A stretch of 64,000 bases of DNA. Source: Cryptomeria japonica. Lineage: Eukaryota; Streptophyta; Pinopsida; Cupressales; Cupressaceae. The notes under the pieces were generated by a model that was not told where the DNA came from, ran no database searches, and saw nothing but the letters and a program-made list of their open reading frames with translations. Of the stretch, positions 1 through 11,344 are shown one piece after another; within the stretch, counting starts at the first letter, position 1; each line of letters begins with the position of its first letter. The translations under genes and the position numbers were made by a program. The stretch lies in assembly GCF_030272615.1 (NCBI RefSeq), contig NC_081412.1:339750870-339814869 (forward strand), read 5' to 3'.

Positions 1-976
1 AAAAAAACTATAGGGTGGAAGAGGTGATATTACAGTCCATGTCTTGGAAGCTATCCATAGCGTCGAACATTGTGGGGGTCTATGCGTTGTTGCCGATAAA
101 GATAAAGAAGATATGACACGTCTTGGGACTTGAATATAGAATATAGCAATCAAAGACAATAAGCGGTGAGTATAAGAAGCATTGATTATAATGGACAGCG
201 ATATTAATAAACTCCTTACAAAGAGTCGAAAAGATACTTGCATCGACAAATATTCTAGAAAATTAATACATATCAAAATAAAGAAGAGACAATGATCAGC
301 AATCAAGAAGATGAAGTTTAGAACTGATTGAATAAGTGTTGCAATGGTTGGTATGTCCGCTATTAGGGAAGTCGCAGCATATATCTGCAATCCAAACGAC
401 AATCTATATGGGAAACTTGTTAGTGAAAATATTAATAAATGACAAAAGGTTTCATCCTTGTTATTAATAAAGTCATAATAAGCAACAACTCAATTCTTCA
501 ACGAATACTTTACAGCGGAGTGTCAAGACTATTTCCTTAAGAAGATGGTGACGGGAAGAATGTCAGAAATGATGCCGAGTGCTATTATTCTAAGCGATTC
601 ATTGCAACAAAGATCAGTAGTAAATAATAAGGCAACTATTATATAGTAAGAAAACAAAATTATGATCAATACTTTGAAGACATAATATGATTATAATAGT
701 TTCTTATTATTATTAAGAAACAAGACCGTAGAAGGAAAAGGGTGCAAAGTTGATAAAACATGCAGCGATTACATATTGAAATTATAGCATAAACAACGCC
801 TATAGAAATGGCATTTGTTAATAAAAAAACAAATTGGGATAACAACGATTGAAGGAGGAAACGATGCAATTAGGTTGTGAAGTTTGTTTTTTTTAAAATA
901 AGAGGCAACGTTGCATAAAGACATTAAGAGATGTTTATTCCCAAAAGATACGACACTTCATACCTGTGATGAAATG

Positions 977-985
977 TATATAAGG
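977..985 (+). promoter_or_regulatory. TATA-like box in outer LTR
   Basis: TATATAAGG lies about 700 bp upstream of the copia A insertion and is followed by AAAG/GAGAG-rich sequence, as at an LTR U3/R border. This is a sequence match only. Confidence 0.35.
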
Positions 986-1497
986 CACTTGCAAATCATT
1001 TGAAAGTTAGAAAGTTGAGAGAGTGTGGAGTATAATTCTGAAAATATAATCAGGCACAAGGGTCGTGGGAATGTAGAAGATAATAATGAGAATATAAAAT
1101 TAATAAGGGGAAAAAATGAGTTGCGAGTAAAAAGGATGATGCTGTGAATATAATTCAGAAAAGAGTGTTGAGAATATGCTGTGTAAAAGTGTACAAGTGT
1201 ATAGTGAGTGGAGTATGTTGTGTGTGAAATAAAAGAAAATATCAGAATAATATATATGGGCAGATATATGAGACTAATTTATAGCAGGCTTTACAGCAGT
1301 TTGAGGAAGACGTAATAGCATAATTGAATAGAAGTTTTGTGATCAGTTTATATAAGGAGAGTGTGATAAATTTCCATGAGAGATTTATGATCAGCATTAT
1401 AACAACAGAGTTTCAAGAAGGAAATTTGAGAAGAATAGAATCCATCATCTGTTGTAGAAGCAACATTGTCAAGTGGAAAAACAGATTTAAGTGAAGT

Positions 1498-1632
1498 GGG
1501 TTGGTGCTCACAAATTTTGAAGTGGGAGTTGGTGTTTCCAATGGGTTGGTGCTCACGAATTCAGATTTGGGAGTTGGTGCTTCCAGTGGGTTGGTGCTCA
1601 CAAATATAGGGGTTGGTTCTTACAAACATTGT
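1498..1632 (+). repeat. Three 45-bp tandem units with GGGTTGGTGCTCAC
   Basis: GGGTTGGTGCTCAC starts at 1498, 1543 and 1588, exactly 45 bp apart. A related half-unit (GGAGTTGGTGTTTCC or GGAGTTGGTGCTTCC) lies between the copies. The apparent minus-strand reading frame here (STNPLE-type 15-residue repeats) is only the translation of this repeat. The same core, GGTTGGTGCTC, occurs in the LTRs of copia A and copia C. Confidence 0.8.
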
Positions 1633-1675
1633 AAAAGAAAAATTGTATAAAAGCATTGATTTACCGTGGTTTTTT

Positions 1676-3302
1676 TGTTGGCATTATTGGCATTAAGTTG
1701 TCATTGATGTCAACCGGTTTGGCAAGATCACCGGTATGTAAGAAGTGGTGACCGGTATGATGGCAATACACATGAGAGTGAGCAAACAGGATGAAGGCTA
1801 CTGGTACACATGACTTGTGTCATCTACCAGTAAACAGGCTTACCGGTAAGGCATAAATCGGAATGAAGGTTGTTTGCTTATTGATAAGGCATAAACCAGA
1901 ATGAAGGTTGTTTGTTTGTTATGAAGGCACAACAACCGGTGAGCAGAACAAAGAGGATGTTTGATGGTCATAACCAGTAAGATGAACTAAACCGATACTC
2001 TACCTTGGTCGACAAAGAATGTCAATTCGACATAGGAATCCAAGCAAAGGTGGATGTCAACAAGCATGGCAATTGGATACTAGGTGGAGGTATTGCACAG
2101 GTCGGTGGAGTGTGCATCGACGTAACAAATCTGCAAACAGGTTGACTTTATTGAGGAACCCGCAAGTCACGGAGGATGCCAGAGGATTGCGGCTTGAGGA
2201 AGGCAAGTTGGCAAAGTGGCTGAACTGATCCTGCAAGAAGATATGATCTTCGTACCTGTTTGGTGAACGAAACAACAAAGCCATTAATCGCGAATGACAG
2301 AGAAAAGCAGAAAAGCATGGTGTAGACCTCTCGATTTAAAAATGCACATTGGAATGTGAAGCTCTGCTAGTGATTGATCAATGTCATGAAGATCTTATCC
2401 GTGAAAAGCATATCAAATCAAATCGGATTCAGATCAAGTTGGAGAAGGTAAATCTATTACTGTAGTGATTGAATGTGTTATTGGCGGGAATCCACGATGA
2501 TAAATAGATGAGCTCGAAACAAAAATGTTAGATGCTTGAGGAGAAGAAGAGTGAAAAGAGCTTGAGTGCAGAGAAGGATCATCTGCCTTAGAATTGATTA
2601 TAAGAGTTGCAAAGTGAGTGTGCAAGCAAATCGGCGAGAGGGTTTAACCGGTTGTGATTGAGTACTGTTAAACTGTAGCAGGTCTAACAATTGAGCTAAC
2701 CGGTGAGGTGTGATTGATCAAGAAGGCATCCCAGTGTGACGTAATGTGTTGAGAGGTTGTGAAAAAGAGAGAAGAGAGGCCAAGAAGTAAAGAGAGCAAT
2801 ATGTTAACCGGTAGTTTGAGATCCAGTAAATAAGAAGAAGACTGCTAACCGATAGAGACCTATTTGGTCAAGAGTTGCAAGACTCATTTGCAACAAGTAG
2901 CTATAACTGTATCAAAATTCTATTTCAATATACTTCACCAAGTTGAAGCTTGGTGCAAGGGTTGTTGCTCCTTGGGTTGGTGTCCTAAATCAGAAGGGGT
3001 TGGTGCTCCTTGGGTTGGTGCCCTAAATCTTTGTAATTCAGTGTTTCATTTATGAGGCTGGATTGGAGCAATAGTCTCCAGCAACATTTCTCACCGAGGT
3101 TTTTCCCATATTGGGTTTTCCTCGTATATCTGGTAATTGTGGGTTGCATTTTTGTGATTGCCCCTTTTGATATTCTCTTTTGTCTTACCGGTTTGATTGT
3201 TTAGAGCTTATGATAACAATTGGTATTTTGAGTTTGCTTTAAAAAGGAAAAGATTAGGAACCACTGGTTCACTCCCCTCTCAATGGTACATTGTGTTTAA
3301 CA
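1676..3302 (+). repeat. Copia A 5' LTR
   Basis: It begins TGTTGGCATTATTGG and ends TTGTGTTTAACA, immediately followed by the primer site. Length is 1627 bp. It contains many ACCGGT/AACCGG words. A 38-bp tandem duplication (about 2959-3034, GGGTTGNTGCTCCTTGGGTTGGTG) is present here, but only one copy exists in the 3' LTR at about 8413. Confidence 0.88.
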
Positions 3303-3304
3303 AT

Positions 3305-3317
3305 TGGTATCAGAACC
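3305..3317 (+). other. Primer binding site, tRNA-iMet type
   Basis: TGGTATCAGAACC begins three bases after the LTR end. The canonical plant copia primer site is TGGTATCAGAGC, complementary to the initiator tRNA-Met 3' end. Confidence 0.85.
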
Positions 3318-3404
3318 TAGGTTCTCAGTAGTTTTTAAACCTTGGGTAGATTCTCGACTTAGAACACAATTGCAAGAAATGAGTTTGCTTCCTCAAAAGC
3401 CCCC

Positions 3405-5588
3405 ATGTATGATGGATCTAACTATGCCTTCTGGAGCAGAAGAATGGAGACCTATATTTCCTCTCTTGGTTTTGATGTGTGGATGTCTGTCAAGAATGGG
3501 TATGTTGTCCCTAGTGTTCTTCCCATTGATCCTGATGCCAAGGAGTATGAGAATAATGCAAAGGTTAAACATGCTATCTTGAGTGGGTTGTCTGATAATG
3601 AGTTTGTCAAGGTTATGCACTGTGCATCTACCAAGGAGACTTGGGATAAAATGTAAAGGTTATTTGAAGGAGATGCAAAAGTCAAAGAGACCAAGCTGCA
3701 AGCACTAAGGGGCCAACTTGAAGGCATCAAGATGAAGGATGATGAAAAGATTGCAGACTACCTTCATAGATTTGATGAAACTCTGAATACCATCAAAAGA
3801 CTTGGGGAAGAAATTGCAGATGAGATCCTTGTCAAGAAGGTACTTAGGTCTCTTGCACCTAAGTATGATACAAAGGTCTTTGCCATAGAAAAAGCCAAGG
3901 ATCTGAAGATCTTTACAATGGATGAGCTTTTTGGGTCACTAACAACCTATGAAATAAGAACAATCGGTGATGCATCCTTAAGGAAAGAGGCGTCGTTCAA
4001 CACCACCCAAAAGGGCAAAGAAGTAGTTGCTCATAAAGAATACAGTGAAGACTTTGATGCAGAGGTAGCAAACTTTGTGAGAAAGCGCAAAAGAGGATCC
4101 AACAAGTATAAAGGAAAGCTACCACTCAAATGTTTCAACTGTGGTAAAGTTGGACACTTTGTTGCAAAATGTCCTTATAATGAACCCTGTGGAAATGAGT
4201 CAAGAGGGTTCAATAAATCTACTGGCAAAGATAAAGAAAGAAATGTCTACCGACAAGGAAGAAGAGGCTACCAGAAGCAAAACAACCTCTATACTATTGA
4301 GAATGATGCCACATATGAAGAAAATGCATTAGAAGATGACTACCATGAGAATGATAGAAAAGTTAATCTCTTTATGGCACTTGATGAACCGGTTGGTGCA
4401 GCTGAGGAAGAAGAGGATATTGAGGTTGAATTGGATTTAGAAGGTGAACTTATAAATGCTCTTGAGGAATCGAGTAAAACAAGAAGAGAACTCAAGAAGG
4501 TCAAGTTGTCTGCAATAGATGAACAAGGTCTCTTGAAACAATCTCTGGATGAGTCCAGTCAAGTTACGTCTAACTTAAAACTGCAGCTAGAAGAAACCAA
4601 GAGGATATGTGAAGTTACATCCTCTGATCTGATGAAGAAGGAAAATGAGCATCAAGATCTGGAAGCAGAAATAGTGAAGCTCAGAAAGGAGCTTGAAGAA
4701 AATAAGGAAGAAATAAAAGTGAGCAAATATGAAGGAAACACTGAAGCCTTAGACAAGATGTTGAGCAAACATAAGCAATCTAAAGATACTGGTGGCTTAG
4801 GCTTTGAAGAAGGTCAAAGTTCAAACAACAAAGACACATCTGTAAAGAAATACAGTTCACCTTTTCAAATGAAGGTGAAGAGAAGAAGACATTCACTGTA
4901 AGCAAGGATATCGGCAAAAAGACATGCAGATGTTGGAAATCGCCACACAAACCGGTATACACAAGCAATGAACCAGAGGCCACACTCATTGTACTGACAT
5001 GCAGATCCAAGGAGAAATGCAAGAGTTGACCATGAAGGATTCACCAAAGTCAACAACACGAAGGGAAGACCCCCAGTGAGGCAGTCCTTTGCAGGACGAA
5101 GGCAACCTAACCGATATGTTTCAGACTTTCATGGTTATTGTTACCGATGTAACAAATTTGGGCATAAAATAGCTGATTGTAGATTAACCAATAAGTCCTC
5201 TATGAGTTATGAAAGTAGAAATTCTTTTAATGCACTCTGGGATATGAATGTTGTCTGTTATCAGTGCAATGGATATGATCATAGGAGTTTTGAATGTAGG
5301 AAGTATAAACCGGTGTCGTACAATAATTTTAAAGATTCATCTTCAAATGAAAATATGAAATGCTATAACTGTCAAGAGTTTGGACATACAACAAAATTTT
5401 GTAAAACTAGGAAGATCAAGCAGAAGAAGACAAATTCTGATCAAGAACTGATAGTTGAATCGGAGCACAAAATAGCAGCTGACAAGAAGAAGGAAACCAA
5501 ACTGGTATGGGTTGAGAAAGAAAAGGAAAAGGCAGAATCAAGTCTGATAGTGCACATTGCCTTAAATGTTGAAAGGAAAAATCTATGA
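3405..5588 (+). pseudogene. Copia A Gag, extended zinc-finger form
   Basis: This is the capsid/nucleocapsid protein of a copia element. It starts with the UBN2-type Gag fold (MYDGSNYAFW... then a VKVMHCAS block). An in-frame TAA interrupts it at 3654-3656, and the same frame resumes and runs to 4901. A CCHC knuckle, CFNCGKVGHFVAKC, lies at 4131-4172. After it come an acidic stretch (EEEEDIEVELDLEGEL) and a heptad-rich coiled coil to about 4860. Two further stops lie between 4899 and 5010. The same frame then carries three more Cys/His knuckles at about 5139-5180 (CYRCNKFGHKIADC), 5256-5297 (CYQCNGYDHRSFEC) and 5361-5402 (CYNCQEFGHTTKFC). The true start probably lies at 3380 in another frame, which implies a small frameshift. 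Copia C has the same layout. Confidence 0.85.
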
Positions 5589-6063
5589 GTTGTAGATAGT
5601 GGTTGTTCCAACCACATGACCGGTGATAAAAATAAATTTATCAAACTTGAAGGTTGGAGTGGTAGTTTAGTAATCGGAGACAACTCATCCATCAAAATAA
5701 AGGGAAAAGGTACTCTAAATATTGATGAAAAATTGAAGGTACATATGTATATTATGTGGAAGGCCTAAAGCACAATTTGCTGAGTGTGAGTTAGATGTGT
5801 GACAAAGGTTATAAATTCATCTTTGACTCAACCAGTTGCCAGAAAAAGAAAGGAAGTACAAGTCAAGTTGTGGCAGAAGGAAAAAGAACAGATGGCAATG
5901 TGTACAACTTGAAGGAATGCTATGAGTCTTAGTGCATGATAGGACAGGTTGATGAAATCTGGTTGTGGCACTGAAGATTAGGCCACATAAACTTTGATAA
6001 CTTTGTTGTAGTAAGTAGAAAGGGGTTTGTGAGGAATATTCCACCCCTCATCAAATCGGTAAA
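5589..6063 (+). pseudogene. Copia A protease and pre-integrase region
   Basis: The aspartic protease motif DSGCSNHMTGD is at 5595-5627, preceded by an in-frame TGA at 5586-5588. The plant copia protease is normally a DSG(A/C)(T/S)xHM motif, so the catalytic Asp is present. Downstream, a decayed stretch at about 5955-6060 (RLGHINFDNF, then a CDEC pair) matches the GAG-pre-integrase zinc-binding region with its H-to-C spacing. Several stops interrupt it. Confidence 0.75.
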
Positions 6064-6071
6064 CACATTAT

Positions 6072-6790
6072 GTGATGAATGTGAAAGGAAAGCAAACTAA
6101 GGTGAGCTTCAGGACAAAAGAGCACAACACCTCAAGACCACTTGATATTGTGCATACAGATCTATGTGGTCCAACTAGGACAAGAGCACTTGCTGGTGAA
6201 AGATATTTTAAGCTCTTTATTGATGATTATTCAAGAATGACATGGGTCACTTTCCTGCAAGATAAGTCACAAGCATTTGACAGATTCAAGATCTTTAGGA
6301 AGATGGTGGAGAAAAAAAGTGGGTGCAAACTAAAATGTCTAAGATTAGATTGGGGTGGAGAGTTCACATCAAATGAATTTGAAGATTATTGTGAAAAACA
6401 TGAAATTAGAAGGCAATACTCTGCCCCTAGGACACCACAACAAATGGTGTGGTAGAAAGGAAGAACAAGACAGTTAAGGAGATGGTCAGTACCATGTTAA
6501 ATGAGACCAATCTGCCAGACACATATTGGAAGGAAGTTGTTCATACTGTTGCATATACGTTGAATTGGGTCCAACTAAGAACAAACAACAAAATGACACC
6601 TTATGAGTTGTGGTATGATCGGAAACCGGCAGTCAAATACTTCAAAGTATTTGGAAGCAAGTGTTTTATCAAGAGAGACATGGATAGTCTAGGTAGTTTT
6701 GACTCCAGGAGTGATGAAGCAATCTTCCTTGGTTACTCATCTAATAGCAAGGCCTACAAATGCTACAACAAAATACTAAGAAGTCATTGA
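6072..6790 (+). pseudogene. Copia A integrase core
   Basis: This is an rve-type DDE integrase, which joins element DNA to the host genome. The first Asp is in VHTDLCGP (about 6159). The second is in RLDWGGEF (about 6348). The third catalytic residue lies in the VERKNKTV block, which is reached only after a frameshift near 6445, where PQQ-MVW ends one frame and MVERKN starts the next. Downstream comes the typical copia tail ending FLGYSSNSKAYKCYN. The break between the second Asp and the Glu makes it non-functional. Confidence 0.88.
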
Positions 6791-6794
6791 AAGT

Positions 6795-7649
6795 GTGTGT
6801 GTAAAAGTTGATGAGGATATGCACAAAGGAAGTCAACCACAGGTAAACCACTATGATGATTCTGGTGATGAAAGTGAGGAAGCTCAATCAGACAATGAAC
6901 CAGAAGAAGCATCCAAGAAGGTTCCCAACCAGTATGTGCAAATGAATCACCCAGAAGAACAAATTTTAGGAAATAAGAGTGATGGTGTGCAGACTAGAAG
7001 AAGACTTGCCCGGAATGATGAACAAGTCAACTTCTGCCTAATGACTGAAGTAGAACCTAAAACATTCAACGAGGCCAACAAAAGATAATGGATGAATGCC
7101 ATGGAGGAAGAACTGCAACAGATTGAGAAGAACAAGACTTGGGAATTAGCCCCTAGACCGGAAGGCAAGAACATAATTGGCACCAAATGGGTCTACCAGA
7201 ATAAGATGAATGAAGAAGGTGAAATTGTTAGGCTTAAAGCTAGACTGGTGTGCAAAGAATACTCTCAGGTAGAGGGAATTGACTTTGAAGAAACATTAAC
7301 ACTAGTAGCTAGATTAGAAGCAATTAGAATGTTTCTAGACATTTCTGCCTACAAGGGTTATAAAGTATATAAGATGGATGTAAAATTTGCCTTCCTAAAT
7401 GGAAATTTGGAAGAAGTGTACATGGAGCAACCGGAATGGCTTCTGCTACATGATGATGAAACCTTTGTGTGCTGGTTGAAGAAGGCCATGTATGGCTTAA
7501 AGCAAGCTCCTAGAGCATGGTATTCAAGATTGGATCAATACCTGAAGGAGCAAGGATTTAAAAAGGGGAGTGCTGACAACAATTTATACATAAAGAAAGA
7601 TGGAAACCACATGATCATTGTGGTTGTGTATGTAGATGACATTATTTTT
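6795..7649 (+). pseudogene. Copia A reverse transcriptase, truncated at YVDD
   Basis: The RVT_2 family RT begins with an acidic linker (6795-7088), a stop at 7086-7088, then the RT body from 7092: [41 protein letters not shown] and the catalytic YVDD at 7629-7640. It ends abruptly after IIFG. From 7650 the translation (LWLEEGKL) is LTR sequence, the same as in the 5' LTR at 2184. The fingers and palm are present, but the thumb and all of RNase H are absent. Confidence 0.9.
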
Positions 7650-8720
7650 GGATTGTGGCTCGAGGAAGGCAAGCTGACAAAGCGACTGAACTGATCCTGG
7701 AAGAAGATTTGATCTTCGTACTTGTTTGATGAAGGAAACATCAAAGCCATTAATGGCGAATGACAAAGAAAAGCAAAAAAGCATGGTGCAGACCTCTAGA
7801 TTTAGAAAATGCACATTGGAATACGATGCTCCACTAATGATTGATCGATGTCATGAAGATCTTATCCCTAGAAAAGCATATCAAATCAAATCGGATTCAA
7901 ACCGAGTTGGAGAAGGTAAACCCTAACCCGACAGTGATTGAATGTGTTCTTGGCGAGAATCCACGATGATAAATAGATGAGCTCGAAACAGAAATGTTTG
8001 ATGCTTGAGGAGAAGAAGAAGAATGAAAAGAGCTTGAGTGCAGAGAATGATCATCTCCCTTAGAATTTATTCTAAGAAAACTGTAGAGTGAGTGTGCAAG
8101 AAAACTAGTGAGAGGGTTTGACCGGTTATGATTGAGTATCGATAAACTGTAGCAGGTGTAATAGTTGAGCTAACCAGTGAGGTGTGATTGATCAAGAAGG
8201 CATCCCAGTGTGACGCATTGTGTTGAGAGGCTATGAGAAAGAGAGAAGAGAGGCCAAGAGGTAAAGAGAGCAATCAGTTAACCGATAGTGTGAGATCCAG
8301 GAAAGAAGAAGAAGACTGTTAACTGGCAGAGACCTATTTGGTCAGGAGTTGAAGTAGCTATAACTGTATCAAAATTGTATTTCAATATACTTCACCAAGT
8401 TGAAGCTTGGTGTAGGGGTTGGTGCTCCTTGGGTTGGTGCCCCAAGTCTTTGTAATTCAGTGTTTCATTTGTGACGCTGGATTGGAGCAATAGTCTCCAG
8501 CAACATTTCTCACCGAGGTTTTTCCCATATTGGGTTTTTCTCGTATATCTGGTGTTGTGGGTTGCATTTGTGTGATTGTCCCTTTTGATATTCTCGTTTG
8601 TCTTACCGGTTTGATTGTTTAGAGCTTAGGATAACAATTGGTATTCTGAGGTTGCTTTAAAAGGGAAAAGATTAGGAACCACCGATTCACCCCCCTCTCA
8701 GTGGTACATTGTGTTCAACA
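7650..8720 (+). repeat. Copia A 3' LTR, 5'-truncated
   Basis: It is collinear with 2184-3302 of the 5' LTR and ends GTGTTCAACA. It lacks the first ~508 bp, the polypurine tract and the pol 3' end, all consistent with one deletion from RT into the LTR. GGA is shared around the breakpoint, so microhomology is possible. Confidence 0.88.
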
Positions 8721-8905
8721 TTTCTCCCATAAGGGTTTATACATATATATCGTGTTCTACTTGTGTTCATATTAGTTAAATCACATATGAATGTCGGTAT
8801 GCAATGAATATTTTAATGGGATAAGTTATATGCTTGTGGTTGATGTTAAAAATTTTAAATTGGTTGTTCTGCTAATTCACCCCCCCCTCTCAATACAACT
8901 ATGTG
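8721..8905 (+). repeat. Right part of outer LTR
   Basis: It continues the LTR interrupted at 1675 (TTTCTCCCATAAGGG onward) and ends near the pyrimidine block ATTCACCCCCCCCTCTCA at about 8875-8895. No primer binding site follows, so this is either a solo LTR or a 3' LTR. Confidence 0.5.
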
Positions 8906-11344
8906 GTCTTTAGTGAGGCCACATCGGACTCCTATTGCTAGATCTTGTAGTTCTATCTCTTTCCTACTTTTCACTAGAGCTAGGAAGAGGAAGATGTAAA
9001 ATATTTTGATGTAATATTTACTTTTAGTTTTACAAAACCAAATTGCTATTTCATTTTGTTTTAGTCTATCAACCATCAACATTCCACAAGAGGATGTCAT
9101 TTTATACCCAATTTGTATTTAAATCAATCAAATATATCTAGACTCGGGTAGTTTCTTTTGTGTACTCATTATCTCCTCATTGGATATATCTCATTGAATT
9201 TTGCAAAAAAAATGCATTTCTAATTAACTTTAAGCAATTTTTTAAGTTGTCGAGATTTTTGCCGTTTTTTTTTTCTAGTCTTGGCAAGTAGTTCAACTAT
9301 GGTTTTAACAACTCAACATATTTGTACCACTAATATATAACAAACTATGTGACATAATAATATTAAGTTGTTTCTCCACAACTTAATATTATGACACTTA
9401 TTGAAATAAATTCTAACACCTCTGCGAACACTAATTCCCAATGTTCTTATCATTACCAATAAAATTATCATCATCATTTTCATCACCAACATGAGCTTTA
9501 GTAACACTCAACATAAGTTTATCTAGAGCATTTGACTCAATCTCGTTAAAGGGTCACAATTGTAATGTCTAAAGAACCATATAATTTCTCTCCTAAGACT
9601 GATTCAAACAAAGGATTGGTATCACAACACAAAATTGTGCACTTTTTTTCTAAAAGCAATGTAAAGGATCATGCATATGTTGACCACATGAAGAAAATGG
9701 GTGTAGATTGAAACAAGAAATTGATGTGTGTCCTTGACAACCATTATAGGAGCATAGTTTTGGTAGACCAATTTAACATTGGTAGAGGAATATTCAACTT
9801 GGCATGCATTAATAAGATCCCTAGATACAAACTTGATGAGTTTTGAATACTTTGGAACTTAAGACACAACAAAATCATTAATATGAAATCCACATTTTCC
9901 TTTTGTTTATTTTTTGAGACCCCCAAATTCTCACAATAGGCTTTTCAAGCACTTCTTGTGTGGAAGTACTAAAAGAAGGGGCATCATGTTCGCTAAAGCA
10001 TCAAGTATCCATTCTTGTAATATACCCATATCTTGTTGTAGCAAAATATATTGAGCATGAAATTGCATAAAAATAGATTGAAATGACCTCCAACATTTTT
10101 CTATTTCATTTGCTTCTTTTAATTGTCAATTTTAATGTGTAAAGATAAAAATTCCATCTTCATACAAAGTAGATCTCATTATGTAGGCTAAAGCAATAAT
10201 GCAAAAAAGAAAAGAAAAAAAAAAAAAGAAAACCTCTTATAAACACTTTATGCCCTAAACTTACTTCCCCTTATTGCAATTTTTTTGTTAGCTTCCAAAA
10301 CACACACTTTCTCTTCCAGATTCAATTACATATACACATTTCAATTACCAACAAAAAACAACCAATCAAATTAAACACATTTTTGCTTTTTAATCATATA
10401 AAAGTTTGCAGAAAATGAAAACTGCCTTATGCCAAAAGTAAAAATATATCTAATCAGACGAATGGCACTTGATTCATTCGGCCTTATGCTAGTTTTGCTT
10501 CATGTACAATGAACTTCAACCATCTTTGCTGCAAGATCCAACATTACACCAATGAGAATGAATAGACTCAACTGCAACAATAAAAATTAGAAAGAACATA
10601 ATCTTATAAGACATAGTCTCGTTCGCTAATTAATTCTAACCATTTCTTAGTCAACAATGAGTCTTTTGGTAGCATGTGCAGGGATTCTACCACGCAGACA
10701 AATATAGGTTTATGCGAATGACGAAAGAAAAAGGAAACATAGGTTCAAATCATGGATTGGTTTCCTCTGCACAATAAGAATTTCCTTTATAGAAAACAAG
10801 TCATCCATAAGATGCACTCAGTCATACTTCTGATTTCATTTAATCAAGCAATCTTCCTTTTATCTTGAGGTTGCTACCTCTTTGTATGCTTTCTCCCATG
10901 CGAGACTCCTTCCATACTTCAGCAACAACCTAATCTTCATTCTTCACAGGACCTCTCAATTGCTTCAATATCAAATGAAGGAATATTGAATAATAATAAA
11001 AGGAAAATGATAATTTGTAGATCATCTACATAATGAACAATGGAGGATATATGGCACAAAAGTTGAACATATATAGACTTAGAAAATGCAATTAAATTCA
11101 AAATGATTTCTACAACTATCGAAACTAACAAATTAATAACTAATAAAAAACTAATTTATCTTCATCATCCTTCAATTTGTCCCATTTTAAGGTAGATTCT
11201 TTATTGATGGCTCAACTTGGATAGTGAATAAGACAATATGCTTTTGAAAAATTCATGTATCTACTTTTTTCCAAAATATAGTTTTCTATTTGGCTACAAG
11301 CACAAATCAATCTTGATACTATTTAAATTGCAATGATTTTCTTT
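8906..11344 (+). other. AT-rich interval, no recognised gene
   Basis: I see no domain I can name. On the minus strand at about 9650-9960 one frame reads like former coding sequence (VSRDLINACQVEYSSTNVKL and KLVYQNYAPIMVVKDTHQFL, overlapping), broken by stops. I do not recognise the family. A second weak stretch lies on the minus strand near 10870-10930. A poly-A-rich tract lies at about 10203-10232. Confidence 0.4.

Larger units (their letters stand above)
1..1675 (+). repeat. Left part of an outer LTR, split by copia A
   Basis: No coding sequence is recognisable. The last bases before copia A (around 1660-1675) and the first bases after it (8721 on) join into one typical LTR sentence: ACCGTGGTTTTT, then CTCCCATAAGGGTTT, then an ATTCACCCCCCCCTCTCA block. 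This suggests that copia A landed inside an older LTR. A TATA-like box lies at 977-985 and a 45-bp tandem repeat at 1498-1632. The left boundary of this LTR is either before the window or not recognisable. It may be a solo LTR, because no primer site follows the right part. Confidence 0.5.
1676..8720 (+). mobile_element. Ty1/copia element A, internally deleted
   Basis: Order on the plus strand: 5' LTR, tRNA-Met-type primer site, Gag, protease, integrase, reverse transcriptase, then a truncated 3' LTR. Integrase before RT identifies Ty1/copia. The RT stops just after its YVDD motif and runs directly into LTR sequence. The rest of RT, RNase H, the polypurine tract and about the first 508 bp of the 3' LTR are therefore missing. 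Flanking bases are TTTTT (1671-1675) and TTTCT (8721-8725), a 4/5 match to a 5-bp target duplication. The last ~205 bp of the two LTRs differ at roughly 15 positions, so this is an old insertion. It cannot be autonomous. Confidence 0.88.

Noticed and set aside
1413-1601. Minus-strand frame with STNPLE-type 15-residue repeats
   Set aside because: It is the reverse translation of the 45-bp LTR repeat and has no independent support.
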